64,000 nucleotides of DNA, from positions 4,960,001 to 5,024,000 of the forward strand of contig NZ_CP027727.1 in the NCBI RefSeq assembly GCF_003851685.1, written 5' to 3'. Of the stretch, positions 18,386 through 28,900 are shown piece after piece; positions within the stretch are counted from its first letter, which is position 1; every line of letters begins with the position of its first letter. Below the pieces are notes generated by a model that did no database searches, was not told where the DNA came from, and saw nothing but the letters and a program-made list of their open reading frames with translations. This stretch comes from Pseudomonas sp. R5-89-07. Its GTDB lineage: Bacteria > Pseudomonadota > Gammaproteobacteria > Pseudomonadales > Pseudomonadaceae. The position numbers were made by a program, and so were the translations under genes.

Positions 18386-18490
18386 CCTGTAGGAGCGAGC
18401 GTGCTCGCGAAGAACCTGAGGACGCCGCGTATATTCAGGGCACACGCGTTATCGTTGGCGATTTTCGCGAGCAAGCTCGCTCCTGCAGGG
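18386..18490. repeat. REPIN, type B
   Basis: Arms CCTGTAGGAGCGAGCG and GAGCAAGCTCGCTCCTGCAGG in inverted orientation around about 60 bp, between the OYE promoter and the end of the glutathione peroxidase gene. Confidence 0.85.
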
Positions 18491-18497
18491 AGCAGGG

Positions 18498-18980
18498 TCA
18501 GCTCAGGGCTTTTTCGATGGCCTGGATGATCGAGGGATCGTCCGGCGGGGTACGTGGCGAAAAGCGCGCCAATACGCGGCCATCCTTGCCGAGCAGGAAT
18601 TTCTCGAAATTCCAGGTGATGTCCCCAGGAAATTCAGCGCCCTCGCCCGCCAGCAGGCGGTAGAGCTGGTGGCGATCATGCCCATTGACGTCGAGCTTGC
18701 TGCCCAGCGGGAAGGTCACGCCGTAATTGAGGCTGCAGAACTCGCGGATTTCGTCCTCGCTGCCCGGCTCCTGGCCCGCAAATTGGTTGCACGGCAGGCC
18801 AAGCACGGTAAAACCCTGGCCTTTGTATTGCTGGTAGAGGTTCTCCAACGCCGCGTATTGCGGGGTCAGGCCACACTTGGAGGCCACGTTGACCACCAGC
18901 ACCACTTGGCCCTTGAAAGGCGCCAGCGGCAGCTCTTGTCCGTCCAAAGCTTTGAGTTTCAGGTCGTGGAAAGCACTCAT
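18498..18980 (-). CDS. Glutathione peroxidase (thioredoxin-type)
   Basis: 160 aa from the ATG at 18980. Active-site Cys36 in NVASKCGLTPQY (Cys, not Sec), Gln in LPCNQFAGQEPG, and Trp-Asn in DITWNFEKFL complete the catalytic tetrad. The second Cys in GLPCNQF suggests a 2-Cys thioredoxin-dependent peroxidase, as in most bacterial members. Reduces hydrogen peroxide and organic hydroperoxides in the cytoplasm. Followed downstream by a type-B REPIN. Confidence 0.92.
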   Translation of the reverse strand: MSAFHDLKLKALDGQELPLAPFKGQVVLVVNVASKCGLTPQYAALENLYQQYKGQGFTVLGLPCNQFAGQEPGSEDEIREFCSLNYGVTFPLGSKLDVNGHDRHQLYRLLAGEGAEFPGDITWNFEKFLLGKDGRVLARFSPRTPPDDPSIIQAIEKALS

Positions 18981-19081
18981 GACGAACTCCAGATATCCTA
19001 TATTCTTTGCGTTGCGGCACGTCGAGATTACAACCCGCAAGTCAGCAATCATAGACGCCGATTAGAAAACTCGCCTACTGA

Positions 19082-19546
19082 TCACTGAGCGGTCGGCCAG
19101 GGCAAAATCGGAATCGCCGTCACCGCGTTCTGCGGGCTGCCCTCGATCAGGCGGTCGCTGTACACCAGGTAAACCAGGGTATTGCGCTTCTTGTCGAGGA
19201 AACGCACTACCTGCATGGTCTTGAATACCAGGGAAGTGCGCTCCTTGAACACTTCGTCGCCGTCCTTGAGTTCGCCCTTGAAGTGGATCGGGCCGACCTG
19301 GCGGCAGGCAATCGAGGCTTCGGCGCGGTCTTCGGCCAGGCCCAGGCCGCCCTTCACCCCGCCGGTCTTGGCGCGCGACAGGTAACACGTCACGCCGTCG
19401 ACCTTGGGGTCATCGAAGGCTTCGACCACGATCCGGTCGTTGGGGCCGACAAACTTGAACACCGTCGACACCTGGCCGATCTCTTCGGCCGAGGCCAGCA
19501 GTGGCATGGCCAGTAACAGGCCGAGCAATCCCTTCATGATGCGCAT
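19082..19546 (-). CDS. creA: CreA family protein
   Basis: 154 aa with a signal peptide ([20 protein letters not shown], cleavage before EEIG). The mature part contains [37 protein letters not shown] split by the usual CreA layout ([23 protein letters not shown]). CreA is a conserved periplasmic protein of unknown function. Lies 15 bp upstream of the proB stop on the same strand, so it comes after proB and may share its transcript. Confidence 0.9.
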   Translation of the reverse strand: MRIMKGLLGLLLAMPLLASAEEIGQVSTVFKFVGPNDRIVVEAFDDPKVDGVTCYLSRAKTGGVKGGLGLAEDRAEASIACRQVGPIHFKGELKDGDEVFKERTSLVFKTMQVVRFLDKKRNTLVYLVYSDRLIEGSPQNAVTAIPILPWPTAQ

Positions 19547-19561
19547 CGTGTATTCCTTTGG

Positions 19562-20680
19562 TTAAACCAGGATCAGGTTGTCGCGGTGAACCAGTTCCGG
19601 TTCGGCCATATAACCCAATAGACCGACAATCGCGTCAGACGACTGCCCGATGATTTTCTGCGCCTCAAGCGCACTGTAGTTAGCCAGGCCGCGGGCGATC
19701 TCACGGCCATCCGGCGCCACGCACACCACCATCTCGCCGCGGCGGAAGCTGCCTTGCACCAACTTGACGCCCACCGGCAGCAAGCTCTTGTTGCCTTGAG
19801 ACAACGCCGACACCGCCCCGGCATCCAGCACCAGAGTGCCACGGGTTTGCAGGTGCCCGGCCAGCCACTGCTTGCGTGCCGCCAGCATGCCGCGCTCCGG
19901 CGACAGCAGCGTACCGATGCGCTCGCCGGCCTTGAGACGGTCCAACACGCGCTCCAGGCGCCCGCCGACGATGATGGTATGGGCGCCGGAACGCGCGGCC
20001 AGACGAGCGGCGCGCAACTTGGTCTGCATGCCGCCACGGCCCAATGCGCCACCGACACTGCCGGCCACGGCGTCCAGCGCCGGGTCATCCGCGCGCGCTT
20101 CGTAGATCAACTGGGCGTCGGGGTTGTTGCGCGGGTCGGCGTCGAACATGCCGTCGCGATCGGTGAGGATCACCAGCAGGTCCGCCTCCACCAGGTTGGC
20201 CACCAGCGCGGCCAGGGTGTCGTTGTCGCCGAAACGGATTTCGTCGGTGACCACGGTGTCGTTCTCGTTGATGACCGGGATGACCTTGAGCTCCACCAGC
20301 GCACGCAACGTGCTGCGGGCGTTGAGGTAGCGCTTGCGGTCGGACAGGTCGTCGTGAGTCAGCAGGATCTGCGCCGTGTGGCGGCCGTGCTCGGCAAAGC
20401 TCGACTCCCAGGCTTGCACCAGGCCCATCTGGCCGATGGCGGCGGCGGCTTGCAGTTCGTGCATCGCGCTGGGTCGCGCGGTCCAGCCGAGGCGGCTCAT
20501 CCCGGCGGCAACCGCCCCGGACGATACCAGCACCAACTCGACACCGGCCTCATGCAAGGCCACCATCTGCTCGACCCAGACGCTCATGGCTGCGCGATCC
20601 AGACCCTTGCCATCCGCCGTCAGCAATGCGCTGCCGATCTTTACGACCCAGCGCTGCGCGCCTGTCACTTTGCTCCGCAT
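19562..20680 (-). CDS. proB: Glutamate 5-kinase
   Basis: 372 aa from the ATG at 20680 ([20 protein letters not shown]); a start three codons earlier is possible. Amino-acid kinase domain about 1-260 with [29 protein letters not shown] and [12 protein letters not shown] domain follows at about 275-365 ([25 protein letters not shown]). Phosphorylates glutamate for proline synthesis. Follows obgE, as in other Pseudomonas, but a terminator-like hairpin separates the two. Confidence 0.96.
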   Translation of the reverse strand: MRSKVTGAQRWVVKIGSALLTADGKGLDRAAMSVWVEQMVALHEAGVELVLVSSGAVAAGMSRLGWTARPSAMHELQAAAAIGQMGLVQAWESSFAEHGRHTAQILLTHDDLSDRKRYLNARSTLRALVELKVIPVINENDTVVTDEIRFGDNDTLAALVANLVEADLLVILTDRDGMFDADPRNNPDAQLIYEARADDPALDAVAGSVGGALGRGGMQTKLRAARLAARSGAHTIIVGGRLERVLDRLKAGERIGTLLSPERGMLAARKQWLAGHLQTRGTLVLDAGAVSALSQGNKSLLPVGVKLVQGSFRRGEMVVCVAPDGREIARGLANYSALEAQKIIGQSSDAIVGLLGYMAEPELVHRDNLILV

Positions 20681-20744
20681 CATCTTCAACCTTAGAGTGA
20701 GGGCCGCGCGACCCAGCGCCGCCCATAACGTTATACCCGGATAC

Positions 20745-20772
20745 CAAAACGCCGCTCCAGGGAGCGGCGTTC
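20745..20772 (-). terminator. Terminator-like hairpin after obgE
   Basis: AACGCCGCTCC (20748-20758) pairs with GGAGCGGCGTT (20761-20771). On the minus strand it is followed by TTGG, a short U-tract, so termination may be partial and proB may be read through. Confidence 0.6.
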
Positions 20773-20789
20773 AAGTTTATCGCAACGAA

Positions 20790-22043
<1,254 letters not shown>

Positions 22044-22163
22044 TTAAGAAACCAAGACATAAGACTCTTGCAAAAATGAGCGCAGCGACCTCAAGCAACG
22101 ACCGCAAATCCTGCTGCCCTCGCCCATTACAAACAGCTTTGCAAGAGACTCACTCCACAAACG

Positions 22164-22191
22164 AAAAAGCCCCGTCGCAAGACAGGGCTTT
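22164..22191 (-). terminator. Terminator after rpmA
   Basis: AAAGCCC (22166-22172) pairs with GGGCTTT (22185-22191). On the minus strand it reads GGGCTTTTTCG, a U-tract. Lies between rpmA and obgE and could reduce read-through. Confidence 0.6.
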
Positions 22192-22207
22192 CCCAGCGAT
22201 CTCGCAA

Positions 22208-22465
22208 TTAAGCTGCGACAACGCTCACGTAACGGCGGTTGAACGCGCCCTTTACTTCGAACTTGATCACGCCTTCGATTTTAGCGAAGAGGGTGTGATC
22301 TTTACCCATGCCAACACCGTAACCGGCGTGGAATTGGGTGCCGCGCTGACGCACGATGATGTTGCCCGGAATGATTTTCTGGCCGCCATACATCTTCACG
22401 CCAAGGCGTTTGGCTTCTGAGTCGCGACCGTTACGGGTACTACCACCAGCTTTTTTGTGTGCCAT
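22208..22465 (-). CDS. rpmA: 50S ribosomal protein L27
   Basis: 85 aa. N terminus [27 protein letters not shown] is the conserved L27 tail that reaches the peptidyl-transferase centre, and the rest contains [16 protein letters not shown]. Lies 34 bp after rplU on the same strand with a good Shine-Dalgarno (TAGGAG). Confidence 0.98.
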   Translation of the reverse strand: MAHKKAGGSTRNGRDSEAKRLGVKMYGGQKIIPGNIIVRQRGTQFHAGYGVGMGKDHTLFAKIEGVIKFEVKGAFNRRYVSVVAA

Positions 22466-22499
22466 GAGTCAATTCTCCTAGTGAGGAATTAGGCTGAAA

Positions 22500-22814
22500 T
22501 TAAGCCTGAATACCGGTGATTTTGATCTCGGTGTACCACTGGCGGTGGCCCATACGCTTCATGTGGTGCTTACGACGACGGAACTTGATGATGCGGACTT
22601 TATCGTGACGACCTTGGGAGATCACTTCAGCCACAACGGTAGCGCCAGCAACAACTGGAGCGCCGATGTTCACGTCATCGCCATTGGCGACCAACAGAAC
22701 GCGATCAAAAGTAACGGATTCGCCGGTAGCGATTTCCAGTTTTTCGATCTTCAGGTATTCACCTGGGGCGACCTTGTATTGCTTGCCACCAGTAACAATT
22801 ACTGCGTACGACAT
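22500..22814 (-). CDS. rplU: 50S ribosomal protein L21
   Basis: 104 aa from the ATG at 22814; the open frame continues upstream to 23030, but a typical L21 begins at [15 protein letters not shown]. Signature [21 protein letters not shown] spans about 72-92. The 240-bp gap to divergent ispB should hold the rplU-rpmA promoter and leader. Confidence 0.98.
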   Translation of the reverse strand: MSYAVIVTGGKQYKVAPGEYLKIEKLEIATGESVTFDRVLLVANGDDVNIGAPVVAGATVVAEVISQGRHDKVRIIKFRRRKHHMKRMGHRQWYTEIKITGIQA

Positions 22815-23053
22815 GGTATTTCTCCGATAATCCTGCTCACCCAGCTCTTTATAAGAAGAGGTATTGGCTGGCATGGCTGCATGGGATGGACGTCCCGAAT
22901 GCAATTGCGTAAGGCAGGTGCTGCCCAGGAAGTTCAGGGTGCGCGATTGTACGCAAGCAACAGAAGTGTTGCAAGAGGCCGTCCATCGCGCCTTGACACC
23001 CAGGGACATGGGTCCTAGCATGCCGCGCAACCCTTCTGGAGCGACTGTCGCTG

Positions 23054-24022
23054 ATGCAACCCCAAGCTTTCTACCGCGCGGTCGCGGACGATTTTACCGC
23101 CGTCGACGGCATCATCAAGCAGCAGCTGACGTCTAAAGTGCCGCTGGTCTCCAAAATTGGCGACTACATTACGTCGGCCGGCGGCAAACGCCTGCGTCCT
23201 TTATTGGTGTTGCTGTGCGGCAAGGCCCTGGGCCGCGAAGGCGATGACCTGCGCCTGCTGGCGGCCACCATCGAATTCCTGCACACCGCCACCCTGCTGC
23301 ACGACGACGTGGTCGACATGTCCGGCATGCGCCGTGGCCGCGAGACCGCCAATGCCATGTGGGGCAACGCCCCGAGCGTGCTGGTGGGCGACTTCCTGTA
23401 TTCGCGCTCGTTCGAAATGATGGTCGAGCTGGGCTCGATGCCGGTGATGAAGATTCTGTCCCAGGCCACGCGCATCATCGCCGAAGGCGAAGTGTTGCAG
23501 CTGTCGAAGGTGCGCGACGCCAGCACCACCGAAGAAACCTACATGGAAGTGATTCGCGGCAAAACCGCGATGCTCTTCGAAGCCTCCACCCACAGCGCCG
23601 CTGCGCTGTGTGGGGCGAGCGCCGAACAGGCCGAAGCCCTGCGCACCTTTGGCGACCACCTGGGCGTGGCGTTCCAACTGGTGGACGACCTGCTCGACTA
23701 CCGTGGCGACGCCGAGACCCTGGGCAAGAACGTCGGTGACGACCTGGCCGAGGGCAAGCCGACCTTGCCGCTGATCTACACCATGCGCGAAGGCACGCCG
23801 GAACAGGCTGCCCTGGTGCGCAAGGCGATCCAGAAAGGCGGCATCGAAGATCTGGAGGCCATCCGCGCCGCCGTCGAAGCCTCCGGTTCCCTGGAGTACA
23901 CCGCACAACTGGCACGTGACTACGTGGCCCGTGCGATCCAGTGCCTGCAAGCCCTGCCCGCCAGCGAGTACCGGGATGCCCTGGTCGAGCTGAGTGAGTT
24001 TGCGGTCGCCCGTACACACTAA
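23054..24022 (+). CDS. ispB: Octaprenyl diphosphate synthase
   Basis: 322 aa. Polyprenyl synthase with first aspartate-rich motif D84-D85-V-V-D88 ([15 protein letters not shown]) and second D211-D212-L-L-D215. GGKRLRP at 43-49 binds diphosphate. Makes the long side chain for ubiquinone; Pseudomonas uses nonaprenyl, so exact chain length is uncertain. Divergent from rplU, as in other pseudomonads. Confidence 0.93.
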   Translation: MQPQAFYRAVADDFTAVDGIIKQQLTSKVPLVSKIGDYITSAGGKRLRPLLVLLCGKALGREGDDLRLLAATIEFLHTATLLHDDVVDMSGMRRGRETANAMWGNAPSVLVGDFLYSRSFEMMVELGSMPVMKILSQATRIIAEGEVLQLSKVRDASTTEETYMEVIRGKTAMLFEASTHSAAALCGASAEQAEALRTFGDHLGVAFQLVDDLLDYRGDAETLGKNVGDDLAEGKPTLPLIYTMREGTPEQAALVRKAIQKGGIEDLEAIRAAVEASGSLEYTAQLARDYVARAIQCLQALPASEYRDALVELSEFAVARTH

Positions 24023-24042
24023 AGCACCAGCGCCGCAGGACA

Positions 24043-24134
24043 ATGTGGGAGGGGGCTTGCTCCCGATAGCAGAGTGTCAGCCAATGGAGAAGTTGGCTGC
24101 TGCACCGCCATCGGGAGCAAGCCCCCTCCCACAT
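24043..24134. repeat. REPIN, type A variant
   Basis: Arms GTGGGAGGGGGCTTGCTCCCGAT and its inverse around about 45 bp with GCCAA...TTGGC complementarity. The variant CTCCC replaces the common CCCCC at the inner part. Located just after ispB. Confidence 0.85.
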
Positions 24135-24215
24135 TTGAATTTCATACAGTCTGCAAGACAAAAAAACCCTATATAATGTGCGACTTTTAGTCATCCTGAC
24201 TCTCAAGGAGCTTTA

Positions 24216-24557
24216 GTGAGCACGTTGCCACCCTGCCCGAAATGCAATTCCGAATACACCTACGAAGACGGGGCCCAGTTGGTCTGCCCGGAATGCGCCC
24301 ATGAATGGTCCGCCAATGGCGAAGCCGACGTGAGCAGCGATGAAACCGTGAAGAAAGACTCTGTGGGCAACGTCCTGCAGGACGGCGACACCATCACCGT
24401 AATCAAGGACCTCAAGGTCAAAGGGACTTCGTTGGTGGTCAAGGTCGGCACCAAGGTCAAGAACATCCGCCTGTGCGACGGCGACCACGATATCGATTGC
24501 AAGATCGACGGCATCGGCCCGATGAAACTTAAGTCCGAGTTCGTGCGTAAAGTCTGA
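24216..24557 (+). CDS. yjdM: YjdM/PhnA family zinc-ribbon protein
   Basis: 113 aa. Start is a GTG at 24216 with AAGGAG 9 bp before. N-terminal zinc ribbon with C7, C10, C24 and C27 ([21 protein letters not shown]), then the PhnA domain: [24 protein letters not shown] and [11 protein letters not shown]. Despite the old PhnA name the family is not a proven phosphonoacetate hydrolase. Single gene between two intergenic regions. Confidence 0.9.
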   Translation: MSTLPPCPKCNSEYTYEDGAQLVCPECAHEWSANGEADVSSDETVKKDSVGNVLQDGDTITVIKDLKVKGTSLVVKVGTKVKNIRLCDGDHDIDCKIDGIGPMKLKSEFVRKV

Positions 24558-24674
24558 TTTTGTCGCATCCATCCCACGCCCGCCGTGGGATGGCGTTTCG
24601 CCCTCTTCGTTGACCCATCGCAATCGCCACCCAGAAAAGCTCGGAAACCGCCAATAGGCGCTTGCTATTCTACG

Positions 24675-24693
24675 AATAAGAATTATTCTCATT
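24675..24693. promoter_or_regulatory. Fur box
   Basis: AATAAGAAT-T-ATTCTCATT is a near-perfect 9-1-9 palindrome (8 of 9 pairs) that matches the Fur consensus GATAATGATAATCATTATC closely. It lies 24 bp before the start of the 85-aa gene, placed to block transcription when iron is plentiful. Confidence 0.75.
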
Positions 24694-24716
24694 GAAACCC
24701 ATCAAGGAGAACGACC

Positions 24717-24974
24717 ATGACTTATTTGATAGACGCCTGGCTGGACCGCCCACACCCCTACCTGCGGATCCTGCATCGGGAAACCGGCGAAGTATGTGCT
24801 GTGCTGGAAGAAGAAGCGCTGAATGAACTGCAGGACCAGGGTGACCTGGATGTGAATGGCCTGAGCTCAAGTGAGCCCGGCGTGCTGAAGGAAGTGGTGC
24901 GTAACTTGTTTCTATTCTGCTACGCCCGAGCGTTGCGCCCGGCGACGGAACTCAGTGGCAAGTTCCACCCATGA
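24717..24974 (+). CDS. Small Fur-box-controlled hypothetical protein
   Basis: 85 aa, acidic, no signal peptide or membrane segment: YLIDAWLDRPHPYLRILHRETG, then EEEALNELQDQGDLDVNGL. AAGGAG lies 9 bp upstream. Position between ispB/yjdM and fklB is the same as P. aeruginosa PA4570, which from memory is strongly induced by iron starvation; the Fur box just upstream agrees. No function is known. Probably a small iron-response protein. Confidence 0.8.
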   Translation: MTYLIDAWLDRPHPYLRILHRETGEVCAVLEEEALNELQDQGDLDVNGLSSSEPGVLKEVVRNLFLFCYARALRPATELSGKFHP

Positions 24975-24991
24975 ACCACCCTGCAATACCT

Positions 24992-25092
24992 TGTAGGAGC
25001 GAGCTTGCTCGCGAAGACCGCATAAACAACGCGTTCATCCAGGATGCCCGCGTCATCGTTGACGTTTTTCGCGAGCAAGCTCGCTCCTACAG
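24992..25092. repeat. REPIN, type B
   Basis: Arms TTGTAGGAGCGAGCTTGC and the inverse CTCGCTCCTACAGG. The inner segment next to the right arm (GTCATCGTTGACGTTTTTCG) recurs, reverse-complemented, in the REPIN at 55363-55467. Lies between the Fur-box gene and convergent fklB. Confidence 0.9.
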
Positions 25093-25109
25093 GTGTTCAA
25101 CAGCCAATC

Positions 25110-25727
25110 TTACAGAACGTCGAGCAGCTCGACGTCGAACACCAGAACGCTATGCGGCGGGATGCTGCCAACGCCCTGAGCGCCGTAAGCCAGTTCGCTC
25201 GGCACGTAGAGGCGCCATTTGCTGCCGGCATTCATCAGTTGCAACGCTTCGGTCCAGCCGGCAATGACGCCGCCGACCGGGAATTCCGCAGGCTGGCCAC
25301 GCTCGTAGGAGCTGTCGAATACAGTGCCGTCGATCAGGGTGCCGTGGTAGTGAGTGCGCACTTGGTCTTCACGGGTCGGCTTGGCGCCATCACCGGCAGT
25401 CAGTACTTCAAACTGCAGGCCGGAAGCCAGGGTGGTAATGCCGTCACGCTTGGCGTTTTCAGCCAGGAATGCCAGGCCGGCGCCCGCAGCGGCTTCAGCC
25501 TTCGCGGCCGCTTCAGCTTGCATGACTTCGCGGATCACCTTGAAGCTGGCAGCCATTTGCTCTTGGTCAACACGGCTTGGCTTGCCGCCGAACGCGTCGG
25601 TCAGGCCGGCCAGGATTGCGTCCAGGCTCACACCCGGTGGCGGGTTGTCACGCAGTTGGTCGCCCAACTGACGGCCGATACCGTAGCTGACGCGGGTTTC
25701 GTCGGTGGACAGATTAACTTCGGACAT
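25110..25727 (-). CDS. fklB: FKBP-type peptidyl-prolyl isomerase
   Basis: 205 aa from the ATG at 25727. N-terminal dimerisation part (VSYGIGRQLGDQL, then ILAGLTDAFGG). Helical linker rich in Ala/Glu. FKBP domain from about 115 with VRTHYHGTLIDGTVFDSSYERGQPAEFPVGGVIAGWTEALQ split by its usual turns, YVPSELAYGAQGVG and IPPHSVLVFDVELLDV. Matches FklB (FKBP22) type cytoplasmic isomerases. Confidence 0.93.
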   Translation of the reverse strand: MSEVNLSTDETRVSYGIGRQLGDQLRDNPPPGVSLDAILAGLTDAFGGKPSRVDQEQMAASFKVIREVMQAEAAAKAEAAAGAGLAFLAENAKRDGITTLASGLQFEVLTAGDGAKPTREDQVRTHYHGTLIDGTVFDSSYERGQPAEFPVGGVIAGWTEALQLMNAGSKWRLYVPSELAYGAQGVGSIPPHSVLVFDVELLDVL

Positions 25728-25953
25728 GAAGAGGCTCCGCTGTAGGGCGACGCTGAAAAACCCCAGCACAGCAGGATTTTTCTGACCGCCCAGAACTAAA
25801 AGGGCCAGCAGACTAGCACACAAGTCCGACGCTTGATGAGCCCCGCCCTGTCTTGGCCATTTCAGCGAACGCGCGCCCATAACTATCTAAAGCCTTGCCC
25901 CATCATCGCCATCCCATGCTCACGGCTCATACGTCACCCTGGAGACTGTACCG

Positions 25954-28900
25954 ATGAGCACTGCCACACACCCCCGCTTCGAACACCTTCGCAGCGACCT
26001 CCACCAGATCGGCCACCAGTTGCTGGAGACTGAAGACTTCGCCGAGCCCGACCCGCCACCCGAGCTGGTCGCGCTGGAGGCCTTCGACACCGCGTTGAAG
26101 TCACACAACCAGACCTTTCTCGACAGTTGCCGCGCGCTCTATAAAGCCGTGCCGGATGCCGATCTGAAAAGCGCCGCAGGCCTGCAATTGCTGGCCGATT
26201 TGAAAGCCAACCTGAATAAACGCCTGCAAACCCTCGACCAGACGTCGGTGGCCGACGGCAAAGGGCGCCGCACCTACCTCACCGCCCAAGCCGGGCAACT
26301 GGCCCTGGAGAAGGAAGCCAGTCTCGGTCAGCGGGATCGCCTGCTACACCCGAATGAAGCCGGCTGGGTCAATGCCATCGGCCTGCGCCCGGACCTGCGC
26401 CCAGGCCTCTATGCCTTGACCTTCGATTACCGCGAAAAAACCGTGGAGCTGGCCGGTGCGTTTGTGATCGTTGAAAAAAATACCCCCGTGATCAGCACAT
26501 TAACCAGCACCGAAGCCGTGGGCGGCGTCCTGCTGTTTACCCCACGTCGAGGCCTGGACAGTTTTACCAGCCTGGCCGACCTGAACGATCGCCTGCGCCA
26601 GAGCCTGGATAGCCCTTTGGGCAGGGAAGAATTTGCCGACTTACTGCCCCGGCGCTATCAATCCCTGGCAACGGGAGCGATCTGGCCGTTGGTCCTGCTG
26701 CCGATTGAGGGCGAGCCCGTGTTCGAACACGCCTACGATGCCCTGCTCGACAAGCGCAGCCTGGATATCGATTGGGCCTTGTCCCTGGAAGACAATCCAA
26801 CCCACAGCGCCCGCCAGCTGTCGGCCGACCTGGAACGCGCCATCACCGCCGCCGCACCGGACCTCAGCGCCCGCCTGGAACTTCGCGCCCAGGTCTTGCT
26901 GGACCGCCACCTGTTGCTCAGCGCACCCGACTGGTATCGCAGCGCCACCGTCGCCGAACGCACCTCGGTCGCCCAACACCTGGGCGCCTACAACCGCGCA
27001 CGCACGGACCTGCTCGAATCGTTCGGCCCCGCCGCCAGCCCCGAAGCCCTGGCGCGCTACCAAGTGCTTGAGCACTTGGCCGAGGATCTTGAAATAAACG
27101 ACCTTGACCCCGAACACGTGCAAGTCAGCACCCGTCGGACCGTGGCCGGGGTTGGCGACTATGAGCAACAGAGCAGCCTGGTCCAACTCGCACTGCGTGG
27201 CCTGCACACCGACGACGAGGTGGCGGGTTCGGACTTCCTGAGCCATACCCGCATCACCTACAACGGCGATACCCTGCCTGAAGAGTATTCGGAGCTGACC
27301 CCTGGTTATCTGGTCCAACTGCTCGCCCGCCTGCAGCCACGCCTGCGCTTTCGGGAAGTGCAGCAACACATTCACAGCTCGCCTCAACTCAAGCAGGCCA
27401 TCGGCCGTATGCTGGACCTGCGAATCAACGCCCTGGCCTATGTCGCCATGTTGCAGAACCACATCAGCAAAGACGATTACCAACTTATTCAAGACCTGCG
27501 TGGCGGCCAGACTAGCAACCTGAGTGCCGTTACCCTGTCATTCCATGGCGCCCAGCTCAATGATTTGTGGCTGCTGCGCCATATCGATGACGAAGGGCAA
27601 ACCGAACGCATACTGCTCTGCGCGCCGGGCGCACCCAATACGCAACAATTCTTTGGCTTCAACCGGGCGTTCGACTGCCAGGCCTTTGTACTCAAATGGA
27701 GCGAGGACGACCCGGTTTCAGCCACGCCAACCATGGGGAACTACCTGGTGGGGCGCGTGGCCTTGCGCTTTCGCCCGAGCATGAGAAAGACCCTGACGGG
27801 CTTGAGCTTCAAGCCCCTGGACAAGGAGCATCTGAAGGTGGTGCTCGGGCCCTCCTGCACGCACGCTGAATGCCTGAAGTCGATGACAGGCCACTTCCTT
27901 TCCACTCAACTCGACGACTACCTGCTGGCCAGCCCGACCTGGTATCACTCAGCGACCGATGCGCAACGCACACGGTTGGCCAGCCTCGCCGAGGACATCG
28001 ACGGCGCTACCCGCGCGCATGACGCGCTGTCCTTCTCGGCGGCGAGTTTCCCGACGTTCAAGACCTACCTGAAGGCTCAGGCCAAGCTCAGCATCAACCG
28101 CCTGCTGGGCCGCCCCGCCAACGACGTCGACCCGGACGATATACGTGTGCACTCCCCAAAGGCTCTGTTCGAACGGTTCACCACCCCGCCGATGACTTAT
28201 ACCCAGTTGTACCGGGACGGTTATGAGGATGGCATTGGGTTTATCAACAACAAGTTTTCCACCTCGGCCACCTTTACGGGCCCTGCGGACATCGACTTGT
28301 CTGCGCTGACACCGCAAATCGTCGCACGCTCGGTGACCGGCGTCTGGATCGGCCAACGCTACGCTGACGAAGTGCGCGCAAAATTGTTGAGCACCAGCAG
28401 CCTCGGCTACCGGAACCGGCGCGATGCAACCCTGGCTATCACTCAACTGCAGATGCTCTATGGCGCGCTGGGAAGCCAGCTGCAAGGCCATCTGGCCAGT
28501 GTCGATCTGGACTGGTTGCAATCCAGTATCAAGGGCATGGGTGACAGCGACACCGCCACCCGGCAGCGCTACCCTATCCATCGCCTGCTGGTTGACGGCG
28601 AATGGCTGATGGACCTGTATGTGTTCAGCCATGAAGGCAAGCCTAGCCTGCTCTACACGCCCAATGCGCCGGACAATATCGCCTGGCGTGAAGCGCGACT
28701 GTTCAACTTCCTGCTGAAGCACACCGAGGGGATGCTCGACTACCTTGTGCTTAAAACGGCAAAAGCTTCGCAGCCGCGCATTCGGCAATGGCTGGCGCAG
28801 GCCAGGGAGCAACTGCCTCAAACGCTGGATAAAACCACGTCCAGTACCCCGCGTTATGACAGCCTCGAACACATTGCTCCGCTGACCGACCTGCGTCAGT

